Below, one piece after another: positions 1 to 14,719 of a stretch of 64,000 nt of DNA. The stretch's first letter is position 1, and the number at the start of each line of letters is the position of its first letter. The translations under genes and the position numbers were made by a program. The DNA comes from Vitrella brassicaformis (Eukaryota > Sar > Vitrellaceae): assembly GCA_001179505.1 (NCBI GenBank), contig CDMY01000243.1:446066-510065 (forward strand). The letters run 5' to 3'. Below the pieces are notes generated by a model. That model saw nothing but the letters and a program-made list of their open reading frames with translations, was not told the DNA's origin and ran no database searches.

Positions 1-3000
1 CGCTTGTCACGCGTCCGACGGTTAGGGCGGTTTGGTGCGGCAGGGCCGGGCCGAAGTCAAAGTAGGACCTCTCGTGAATGGCCTCCACACAAGATCACAA
101 TGGTCAAACCAGAACTTTGCAGATTCCCGTCCGACATCTTTTCTTACATCTTCGATGGAGATTACAGCAGGCAACTCTTCGTACGCCACCTTGACCGCAA
201 ACATCGCTTCTTTCGCGGCCGCAGGACTTGTTGCGACGACGACGCCAAGAGGTTGTCCGACGCAATAGACCTGAGAGGAGAGGGCCCAGGTTCTTTCTTT
301 TTGTGTCTTTTGTCAATCCTCCAAGGAAGGTTTGCGAGAACCTGCGAGGTTGCGAAGACCTCTTCATCTGGGAGAATTGACCCGACCCAGTTGACTCCCT
401 GCAGCCAAGCAGACGCTCTCATTTAGCCGCCTCTGTCAGGCCTTCCTCCTCTTTCGGTTCACTGACTGGAATATCTTTGGCGCTGGTGAAGTCCACAAAT
501 CCTGGGACCAGCTCAGCAGCTGAGGCATCGATGCTGACTATCTTGGCTCTGGCTTTTGTGGAAACCAGCAGCTCGCAGTGAAGTTCATCAGGCAGTAGGG
601 GCATATCATCGGTGTAAACAGCCTTGCCTGATATTTCAGTACATCACACAGAAACACCATAAGTCGTAAATCCTGCGAGCTGTCCCGTCTGCGAAGCGAC
701 CGGTGACATGAAGGTCTCTGAAAAACAACGAGACGTTCAATTATCAAACTCCGAAGAGAACATTCTGTAATGTGTTGAGCAGGTCTTTTTTACCCAGCCA
801 TGTGCTTTGTCGACTGCCCTGCTTGTCCCTTCGCCTCCTGAGATGCAGTTCCGGAAGGAAAGCACGAATGCTGCACTCCGCGAACTCCTTCGTGCACGAA
901 GTTGTTCGTGAGATGCTGCAATACAGGAGCAATTCACTCACATGGTTTGCGGATGACTTAGTGATTTGGCACACGGGATGCCTTGCGCTTACGCTCAGGC
1001 AGGATTCCTCTCCGGGTTGGACCGCACTGCTCAAGCGATGCGAACTCGCGGAGACTTGCAGAAAGAACTTGAACAAGAACGACTGTGTTAGCGACTGGCG
1101 ATACTCCGCCTGCGCAGTCAGATCAGTCAATCTTTCAACGATCAAGCCCGCGTGGAGTAGAACCTCTGACCTGGCCGCCTGGCACGTTGTGTGGGAGGTG
1201 AAGAGCCTTGTCCATAACCTCGAGAGCACCGTCAATGATCTCTCTGCTCCATGGCTTGCCGGCGAAGTAAGTACTCAGCGCCGGGCAGCATATCGTGAAG
1301 GGCGCCATTCCTGAATTGCGAAAATGCGCACCCATGTCATGCCAACACCCTGAGAGCCTGGTATTCCATATCCTCTAGACTCTCCACGCACCGCCGAAGG
1401 AGAAGCAACTGTCCACGATGATGTCTGAAGAGAAAACGCGAAATCTTTCTTAACTTACCGGCTCAGCGTACTCACTCACCGCCTGAGAGCTTGACGCGCA
1501 TCCCTGCGTTAACGATCGCAATGTCATCTTCACGGCGGCGGCACTGCATTAACGAAGATCACAGCGCCACGGCGTACAGCAATCTGCACCAGATGGAAAG
1601 ACGTTTGCTTGCTGTACCTGTTTGAAGCCGAAGAAGAATTCGTCACTGTCGCGTGGGAAGGGGATGAAGAGACTCACGGCAACCTCGTTGGGCCTCACGT
1701 CAACTTTGCGATATCTGCGATCGAACACGAATGTTAAAGCTCCAGTTTGCATGCATAGAGTATGAATCACCCTGTGAAGAAGTTCTTATCCAAGCGTTTG
1801 TCTCGATATGAAACTTCTCCAACCGACTCCGCGAGGGAGGCGAGCCGTAGTGTGCATCCTGGGAGTAATCGGTTTCTTGCGTGTCCGTGGTCGGTCTTCA
1901 CTTGCATCAAGTCACTTACCAGCTGCAACATGCAATGGATTTAGGTCAGATATCGGACTGGCCGTAACGATCTGACAACAGAAACGGATGCAAACGGATG
2001 CACTCCAAGTAGTCCCTTTTTTTTGAAGACGTCCGCTCACGTTGCCGCCAAGGCTTGCCACATTTCGAATCTGAGTTCCAGCGAACCAACGCAGCTGATT
2101 CACATATGCCTGCGTGAATCAAACAAAGCAGCGTCTTGCAATTTTCCACAGTCCGAGATGCTGCTTTACGCCGCACCTGCAGAATCCTTCTTTTCCATTC
2201 AAGATTTGCGCGGCGGAATTCATTGGCCTTTTCTTCGAATGACATGAGCACCGTGGACAGGTCAACGCTGCAGCCAATGCGGACCCCTGTTGTCACGAAC
2301 GTGCGCACACAACCAGCAAAGGGATTTGTGCAACCGATCATATATTAATCGTGCAGCTGACCGTTTTCTTCCCAGTGCATTTCTAGGAGTTCCGCCACTC
2401 GACTCGTCGACAGCAAGCTCAATGGATACTGGTGGTTCCTCTTGAAGAACTTTTCAATGCGACGCTGATACAGAAGCAACCATTCGATTGTATAAAGACG
2501 CAAATCTCCACAATCCTACGAAGATCACACCTCGGTGTTGCCGACAACGAGCCTCAGGGGCAGATTCTTGAGATGGTGATGGCGGATAATTTGAAGAACA
2601 TCGATGAGCGTATTCGGACTGTACCACTCGACGGGCGAACCCAAATGCCTTCAATCAAATCGTACACAGAATGTAGAATGATCGTTTCCTGCGCTGTGGC
2701 CCTGATCCTACCGGCCAACGTAATGAAGAGGCGGTAGGCTTGAGGGCAGCTTGTCAAACAGCCTCTTTGCCTCTGCATCGTGGCTTTTCAGCCATTCGCC
2801 AGCCGCAGAGCCCTCATACGCAGCCTCTTTGCCTCTGCACTTCTTCCTGCCGTTGCACGCGTGTCCAGCTGCTGGGAAGGATTCTCGTCCTTCGTGGACG
2901 TCGTCGGCGAATGTCTTGAACGCGTCGAGGATCGGACGATAGCCAGTGCACCTGAAGGCAAGCAGTGCGCACAACTTTACCGAAACAGGTGAATGCCATA

Positions 3001-3744
3001 CCGTGCACACAACCTTACCGACCTGCAGAGATTGCCATCAAAACCATCCTCGATGTCAGATTCGTTGAAGTGATCCCGGTTCATCCACAACGAATACATG
3101 GACATCACAAAGCCTGAACACCGAAATAGCGATTATCAATGACCGCCACAGTTAGCTGTAGTACCTACCTGGCGTACAATATCCACATTGGGAACCATGG
3201 CTGTCAGAGAGCGCCTGCTGGACAGGATGGAGTGCCTTCTCCGAGCAAATGCCTGACAATATCAGGATCACAGGTCACAGGAATCGCTTGCCATACCGCC
3301 GCAGGCTAGCGCCTCACCCTCGACTGTAGTGACAGCAGTCCCATGCAGGGAGCATATGGGTGCGAGGCAGGCGTTTATGCTCTTGTGAACCAATTCGCCA
3401 CTGCGCGTCTTTGACGACACCATCACTGTGCAAGCACCGCATCCTCCCTCGCCACACCCTTTGACAACAATCGAGGAAATGATTTGCAGGCTTTGTCAGT
3501 TCCTTGAAGCGAGCATCTTACCCAGCTTGGTTCCCGTGAGGCGGCACTTCTGACGCAGATACTCTAGCACCGTCATCTCTGGATCAACCTTATCATGCTT
3601 GAGGTCATGACGCTACAGAGAACACAGAGGGGGTGATGTTTCGCGCGGCGGATGAACCATCGTTCCTCTTCGTACCTTTCCATTCACCCAGAAAAAGAGC
3701 GTGGATGACAGATCTTCCACGCTACCCTCCACGCTACCCTCCAT
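1..3744 (-). CDS. Xanthine dehydrogenase / aldehyde oxidase, N-terminal part (cut by window edge)
   Basis: Molybdo-iron-sulfur flavoenzyme of purine catabolism or aldehyde oxidation. Exons read leftwards on the minus strand. The first (3676-3744) holds LFFWVNGK. The next two give a 2Fe-2S domain with [14 protein letters not shown] at about 3460-3420. Then come the second cluster motif [10 protein letters not shown] (about 3175-3205), [16 protein letters not shown], and the FAD domain with LRLVVGNTE (about 2545), [20 protein letters not shown] (about 2100-2045), [14 protein letters not shown] (about 1930), [14 protein letters not shown] and [10 protein letters not shown]. The molybdenum domain begins with [16 protein letters not shown] (about 600) and reaches [15 protein letters not shown] near 150. 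The rest lies beyond position 1. The ATG at 3744 is the first in frame; a longer open frame upstream has only a GTG. Introns are short and free of microsatellites, unlike the neighbouring genes. Dehydrogenase versus oxidase cannot be settled without the C-terminal half. Exon joins are approximate. Confidence 0.9.
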
Positions 3745-4432
3745 GATACACGCTAGCCGAGGTGGACACGACCGAATCAAAACGTGCCCACTCTCGTCCA
3801 AACTGACGTGATCGGCTTCGATCTGCTTCACACCTGTAAAGGACCACTACCCCGCGCTGCGAGCTGTGCGGATGCAAGCTGGCTGATTGAAAAAAGCTCG
3901 CATTTTTTCCGGCCAGGGTACCGTTCCTCGCCGCACAGACCGACCGTCTGGCGTGAGCTGTGGAACGATATGTGAGACCTCGGCTTCTTCCTGACACAGA
4001 TTGACATGTGGTTATACCTTGGCGTCTTCTGTATCGCGGGTTAGCGAAGCACACAGGTGATGAGAGGGGCAGAGAGGGGAGCGGCTAGCAATTGGAACAG
4101 CTGGCGAGTCGTGCTTGTCTGTGTGTCCACACAAATATGCGTGCACGTTTATGCAAAACATCATTTGAGGGAGACATCGTCTTTGTATGTAGGTCTGTGT
4201 TCATGCATATTGATAAAAAAAGGGGATGAGCTGCATGTCTTCGAGTGCGGCCGTTCATGTACATGAACAAAAACAGTCGAGAACAATCACTATCCCCTAG
4301 CCTTGGCCTTCACGGCAGACCGCCTCACCTCCAGGATTACAGACCTCGCTGACCTGCAGGCAGTGCTGTGCAGACTGCGCAGGAATAATCTGCTGCCGTG
4401 CTTCCATTCCTTCGCTCGCATTGGATGCACCG
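3745..4432. other. Intergenic stretch upstream of the xanthine dehydrogenase gene
   Basis: Lies between the 3' end of chorismate synthase and the 5' end of the xanthine dehydrogenase gene, both on the minus strand, so it should hold the promoter and any 5' UTR of the latter. I see no conserved coding exon, RNA gene or long repeat in it. Confidence 0.5.
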
Positions 4433-6394
4433 CTAGCGATGGGAGTTGGACTGCAAGGACTGGAGAGGTGTCGGGCCGACTCGAGCCCGTTGCCGCATGG
4501 CGAGATCGCAGAGCACCTGTGGAGTAATGTCGTGACTAATAATCTAGCAGGTGAACGGGGCCCGAAGTGCGTGTTGCAGCTTACAATGGCTGTCATGGAC
4601 TCGACTAGCGGCGATGCCCTGCTCAGCACACAAGGGTCGTGCCGACCCTTGACAACCAGCTTCTCGACCACGCCATCAAAGCTGGCTGTTTCTTGCTCCA
4701 ACGAGATGGATGAGACAGGCTTAATAGCCACTCGGAAGACAATGTCTTGCCCTGTCCAACCAAACACGGGAAGGAGATTGGTGAGTGAGCCATGCATCCC
4801 AGAGAGAGAGAAGAAATGATCGCTGACTGATGCCGTACCTGAGGTGATGCCACCCAGGGTGCCACCTGCATTGTTGGTCCGTGTGTAGAGCAGTGACGAG
4901 TCAGCGTCCTTGCCCGCGAAGAGATCGTTGTGCTGCGACCCAGTCATCTTCACCCCCTCAAACCCCGTCCCGACCTCAAAACCCTACGGGCAGACGGCCA
5001 AACAACACACATCAGACGGCCAAAGCGGCCCTGACTAGACATGAAGTCAATAGGCACCTTGGTTGCCGGGAGCGACATCATTGCCTTGGCAAGCTCGGCC
5101 TCGACTTTGTCTGAAAACCGAAGGAAGCATGGTGACCGACCATGATCTCATGATGCTGCTCTCACCGAAGCACGGCTCCCCTAGCCCCACGGGGCATCCG
5201 CGAACGACAGTCGTTAGTATCCCACCTGTTGAGTCTCCCGCCGCCCGTAGCTGGCCGACAGACACGCAGACATTTGGTGACAGAACAGCCTGCAAGTTTG
5301 CGTCCATCCTGTGGTTGTTGTGCCAGTAATGCACCTGTTGGATTCGCGCGGCCATTATGGCTGCCGATGGAGCATGGGGGCACCGTGTGTGGATCTTGGT
5401 CTCTTTGACCTTGGCGCAATCTTCAGGCATTTGACGGCCCTGCTTTTCCCCAGTAGGTTCCCCGCTGCTTCCCTCGTATACGTTGCCGTATACGTCGACG
5501 AAACGACCTACGTACACGGGCCAATCGTGTGGTCGGAGACTTGTCGGTGGTGAGTGTGCCCAGGTCCTTCTACCATCCTCCAGCTGCAGAAGAGCGCCGG
5601 ACGAGTCGATCTCATCCCTGGTAGGCGGCGTCGTCTCTGAAAGGACCAAGTGGCCAGCGAAAACCAGGAGAGCAGGAGACTGTATCGACTGTCAAACTGA
5701 CTAGCGCGACATATGACCGACCCAGTCGTTTGGCAACGTCCTCAGGCAAGCGAACGTGCCCGACAGCCGACACCTGAAAGGAAAGTGAACGAGCATACTG
5801 GCAGATCAGTCCCTTTTGCTTTATCCCTGTCCGACGCTTGGTACCCAGGTGACAATGGACGTGCCGTACTGCTCACGAAGCCACTTCTCAGCGATCCCAC
5901 CCTGCCGACAGCGCACAACACCACGATGATGTACATGTCACTCCCACCGAGCATCATTCATCTGTTAACATGGTTGTCGCCAGCCCAGATGTGTGGAAGT
6001 GTCTCCCTCACCGCAGCGACTCGTCCGATTGTTTCTCGCGCGGAGGCTCTGCCCCCTCCGCTCGAGGCCTTGATGCCGTACTTGACTTGGTAGGTGTAGT
6101 CCGCATGGCCAGGGCCTGAACCAGGCGCGTTATAAAAACCCTCACACCTTATCCGTATTTAAACAATGGCTGGATGGCTGGCTGGGTTTCTGCTTTGTCT
6201 GTCTACTGACGCGGAATGCTGCTCGTGTTGGCGTAATCAAATTTCCTGCCAACAGCCAGCAGCGTGCCACATCCAACCCTTCACAGTGCTTGTCGGTCTC
6301 TTCGCACCCACCGTTGATCCTGGTTCCGAACAATCATCGCCACAGGCGTGCCTGACCATACAAACATCTTCTTCTTCCTTCCTTCCTGCCTGCC

Positions 6395-6426
<32 letters not shown>

Positions 6427-6851
6427 GAAGTCGCCTGGCTCAATTCCGAACCGACCTAGTGTGACGCCATTCTCGGTACCAGAGAGGATGCTCACCACAT
6501 CGCCCTGGACCAGCACAACACAAAGGCCGAATTGTGACAACCATCCATGGTACAAACCTGAGCTGAGCGGTGGCTCCCCTGTGCCGTGCTGTACTGTGCT
6601 GCATACCTCCTGTCGTTGAGTGGTCAGGCTGGACTGGCCGGGACGTCTCCGGGTGAGCTGCGGCTGCACATCCTCTTCTGTCAGCTTAAGGCCGGGCGGC
6701 ACCCCGTCCACAATGCAGCCCACGCCAATGCCGTGGCTCTCGCCAAAAGTCGACACTCTAAGGAGCGCACCAACGGAAAGCAGACATGCAGCAACCAAAG
6801 CCGGTCCGTCCACATGTGCTCCCACCTGAATATGGATCCGTACACACTCAT
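4433..6851 (-). CDS. aroC: Chorismate synthase
   Basis: Converts EPSP to chorismate, the last shikimate-pathway step; FMN-dependent. The start is hidden in a tiny first exon: ATG at 6851 gives MSVYGSIFR, a 69-base GT-AG intron follows, and the next exon continues VSTFGESHG. Further exons give [81 protein letters not shown] (FMN/phosphate site, about 6020-6060), [78 protein letters not shown] and a short C-terminal exon ending [10 protein letters not shown] at 4433. Full-length family order is present. With no signal or transit peptide before the catalytic domain, a cytosolic enzyme is inferred. An in-frame ATG at 6875 would add eight residues. Confidence 0.93.
6395..6426. repeat. TCTG/CTGT tetranucleotide microsatellite in a chorismate synthase intron
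   Basis: About eight perfect tetranucleotide units on the plus strand. It lies in the intron between the exon ending GVTL (donor near 6452) and the exon starting GTPVAMIV (near 6352), so it is spliced out. Confidence 0.9.
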
Positions 6852-7202
6852 GAGGGAGGCGTTCAGTCTTCCCACTTCAGCTGTCCTGAGGTCAAAATGA
6901 TGAGTACTGGCGACAGATCTTCAAGTTGGAGACTGTGGGACGAGCTTGGAGGCTTCGCTACGGAGGAGCACAGGACATTGTATGGTGTTGTGAGATGAAA
7001 AGTCCCAGGAGAGTCCTTCGGAGTCCTTTTGATTTGTCCGGCGCCCTCTCCTCTCCCTCCACGAGCACGGAGCTCGAGCAACCGTGAAACTTTCATATGA
7101 TTGGTCTGGCTTTTTTCCCCCGCCCTTTTGCAACAGCTGCCGGCATCCTTCCTTACAGTCGCATCCATGTATGCATCCATTGTCAACACAGTCAACAGGT
7201 GC
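6852..7202. other. Intergenic stretch upstream of chorismate synthase
   Basis: About 350 bp between the stop of the DHX15-type helicase (7203) and the start of chorismate synthase (6851), both minus strand. It should contain the helicase 3' UTR and the chorismate synthase promoter. No TATA-like element or RNA gene was recognised. Confidence 0.5.
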
Positions 7203-12032
<4,830 letters not shown>

Positions 12033-12703
12033 CCCGCGTCGCAGTCAGGGGTAGGAGAGGCGCGAGCTCATAGATCGCATTAATTTATCGCATTTCGAGA
12101 GCTACTTTCTGTAGACAAAAGTCTCAGAGGTTCGCGGACATTCATTCATCCGTGCACTGCGAAAATCATGCCCTTTGGAGCTCTGGGTGCTCCCTGACCA
12201 TGAATGTGATTCCTGGCCAGCTGGCTGATCCCGGAGAGATGCGGGCATCAAAGAGCTGGAGGGCAATGCACGCCTCAATGTACACACAAACACGGATGGA
12301 TGGATGGATGGATGGATGGATGGGTGGGTGGGTGGTTGGCCTCAATTGCAAAGGCGACTGAAGGCAACACAGATGAACATTGATTGAGGCCCGCTTCGAG
12401 ACAGCAGCTTCTGTGTCGTGTGTAGAGACATCAACAACGGGGCCGCCTTGGGATGTGATCGGCGGCCGCAAGCAGCGCGGTCTTCCCCTCTAGCAATTGA
12501 GGGGAGCAGCGAGACCAGTGGGTGCATGTAAATACGTAGAATGCAAGCTGACTTGCGAATGGTTGTCACTCATGGACGCCAGTCATAATATTAAGCATGT
12601 ACGGGGTAAGTCCGGCGGCCATTGATATTTTGCTCCTTTAACAACAAGTGCGTCACGTCATTTGGTATATGCACGTACGTGTACGTACGTCTCTATCTTC
12701 CGA
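12033..12703. other. Intergenic stretch with a GGAT microsatellite
   Basis: About 670 bp between the start of the helicase (12032) and the inferred 3' end of the unknown gene (12704). It should contain the helicase promoter. A GGAT run at about 12294-12322 passes into GGGT units. No coding exon or RNA gene was recognised. Confidence 0.5.
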
Positions 12704-12782
12704 TCATTGATGTCCAGCCGCCAGTAGAGCCTGCTCCATCGCCAGCAGCCTTAAACGTAAAACAAACGGGGACATCCATGCC

Positions 12783-12815
<33 letters not shown>

Positions 12816-14531
12816 CCCTGTTGGATCCGATCCCCACCCACCTCCTGGCGTGTTCACTGTTGGCGAGCTTGTGGTAGTTATGCGGTCCGCGGGGCTTCGG
12901 CTGCTGCGTCTTGGCTGGTTTCTGGGGCGGCCGGTGCTGCTTTGCCATGTGGAAATCGGTGTGATACTCGATGTTGTGAGGCTCGTGGAGTATCCAATCC
13001 TCCAATGGCTGTGAATAGTGGTCTGTGACGACCATGAGTCTCTTTGTCTGAGTGATGGCTGAGTCCTTGATCTGCTGCACAAGCATCGCCATATGGCGCC
13101 ACTGTTTCTGGATGACGTGCTCTCGGCTGGTCGATGGCAGCACGGGATTCACTTGCCCCACAACACAATTCACCAACTTGATCTGAAACGACCACAACAC
13201 AACACAACACAACACAACAAGCAGGCAGGCAGGCATGCAGGCAGGCAAGGCAGGCAGGCAGGAGAGAACGATCTTCATGTCCCCCATCGGCTGGCTGCAA
13301 TCAATCGATGACCTGGACCATATCGGTTGTATTGCTGCCCCGTTCAACGACATACCGGCCTGTGTGCAGAGACACGACACAAATGCAGGGACACGTTGCA
13401 CTGCACTACCCGACACTTCACTTCCTTCCCTTGCTTGGTGCTGTGTGTGCTGCGTGCCTGATGATATTCTGGTGATGTCCTTGATGTAATGTGAGAGGAG
13501 GAGAGGTCGGCGTGAGAAGACTGCCGCCAGGGCCACTTCCACCTCGTCCAGCAGGTCCACAGGCACATACTTGTACACAGGGGCTCTCCTAGAGGCGCTA
13601 CCATCCGTCTCCTGCGGATCCACGGGCTGGATGCCCGGCAGACACCTGCTCACATGCACCCTCAACGATGGACTCTTGCCCTCCGACCCTCGGCTCTTCC
13701 CCGGCTGTCTCTCCAGGGGGAGTGCCATCTCAACTGACAGACAGCAGACAACACGCATACTTACGCAGCATGAATGACGAGGTACTGGGACGCGTTGTAG
13801 ACCCGCAGGAACATAGATGTCTCACCTGGTTGTTCTGGCACACACGATTGGAGGATCGCTGTGTACTGGTCGAGTGTCTGTCGTGCATCACCGCCCGCCG
13901 CAATATCGCAGCCGCCCCCCCAGACAACGTCAAACAGCATCGCCGGTGCGGCAAGCGTGACCGTGATCTTAATGTCGGTGGAGCCGCCATCATCCTCCTT
14001 CCCCACCTCCCCCTCGCGGAAGAGGGGCACGATGACGTCCACACGTGGGGAGAGATCTCCGGTGCCAGACCAACGTAGTCCTGCACAGAGGCCGACCCTA
14101 ATGATTGCCGCTTGGACGACTACCTACCTACCTACCTACCTGCGCATTCCACCTCATAGTCCAGCACACGATCCAGGCCCTCCACACCAGTCACACACAA
14201 GCGCACGTGAGGCACCTGCACAGAGGAAGCAGGGCGGGGCGTGTGGGGTCGTAATGGACGTCTCATGCATCTCTCGTGCAGCTGGGGCGGCACCTTTGCA
14301 AAAGCAAAAGCTCGTGCCAGGTCGGCAAAAGTCTCCCCCTCGAGCTGCCCCAGTGGGCACTGGCCTGCGAGTAATGGACAGACACACACAGCGCATCGAC
14401 AGCGAACAAACCGAGGGAGGGATGTGTTGTCGCCCACATGTCACTCGTTCCGTCCGCTCGGCACATGTCGGTGAGCGAGTGACATCACAGGCGGTGAATG
14501 GAGCCCAAAGCGTCGAAAGGAGGGATGCCAT
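12704..14531 (-). CDS. Unrecognised multi-exon protein
   Basis: I do not recognise this protein. A start at 14531 (MASLLSTLWAPFTA) joins by GT-AG splicing to an exon with CPLGQLEGETFADLARAFAF, then VPHVRLCVTGVEGLDRVLDY, then a long exon with PRVDVIVPLFREGE and KITVTLAAPAMLFDVVWGGG (about 13990-14060). Later exons hold PVYKYVPVDLLDEVEVALAA, LPSTSREHVIQKQWRHMAML, RLMVVTDHYSQPLEDWILHE and a basic, proline/glutamine-rich stretch ending in LLAMEQALLAAGHQ at 12704. A different join would end the protein at 12693 instead. There is no clear signal peptide, membrane segment or catalytic motif. The alternating hydrophobic/polar pattern of the middle exons suggests a soluble, beta-rich fold. Coding status is supported by open exons with canonical boundaries; one middle join (about 13270-13490) is uncertain. 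Confidence 0.6.
12783..12815. repeat. CTGT tetranucleotide microsatellite, last intron of the unknown gene
   Basis: About eight perfect units lying between the exon ending NSEHAR and the final short exon (LLAMEQALLAAGHQ) of the gene at 12704-14531. Confidence 0.85.
13193..13262. repeat. ACAAC pentanucleotide run followed by GCAG units
   Basis: Two adjoining microsatellites: ACAAC-type units at about 13193-13220 and imperfect GCAG/GGCA units to 13262. They fill an intron of the unknown gene upstream of the exon starting IKLVNCVVGQVNPV. Confidence 0.85.
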
Positions 14532-14689
14532 CTCCGCCTTGAGTCTGCGTGCCCCACAGTCTCAGCCCCCAGTCTCAGCCCACTTGCGGTGAGGATGTGG
14601 CAAGCTAGCCATTTGAATCAATTTCCACGCCCTACTACAGTACCCATTCATCCACCCGAATGCAATCAGTCCCTACTGCTGCCTGGCTC

Positions 14690-14716
14690 CCTCCCTCCCT
14701 CCCTCCCTCCCTCCCC
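14690..14716. repeat. CCCT tetranucleotide microsatellite just past the IF-2 stop codon
   Basis: Perfect CCCT units on the plus strand, GGGA in the sense of the IF-2 gene. It begins four bases after the IF-2 stop (14720) and so lies in its 3' UTR, in the roughly 190-bp gap before the next minus-strand gene. Confidence 0.85.
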
Positions 14717-14719
14717 CGG

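Noticed and set aside
3745-4054. Upstream extension of the xanthine dehydrogenase reading frame and an overlapping open frame.
   Set aside because: The extension contains only a GTG as possible start and does not resemble the family; the family N-terminus fits a start at 3744.
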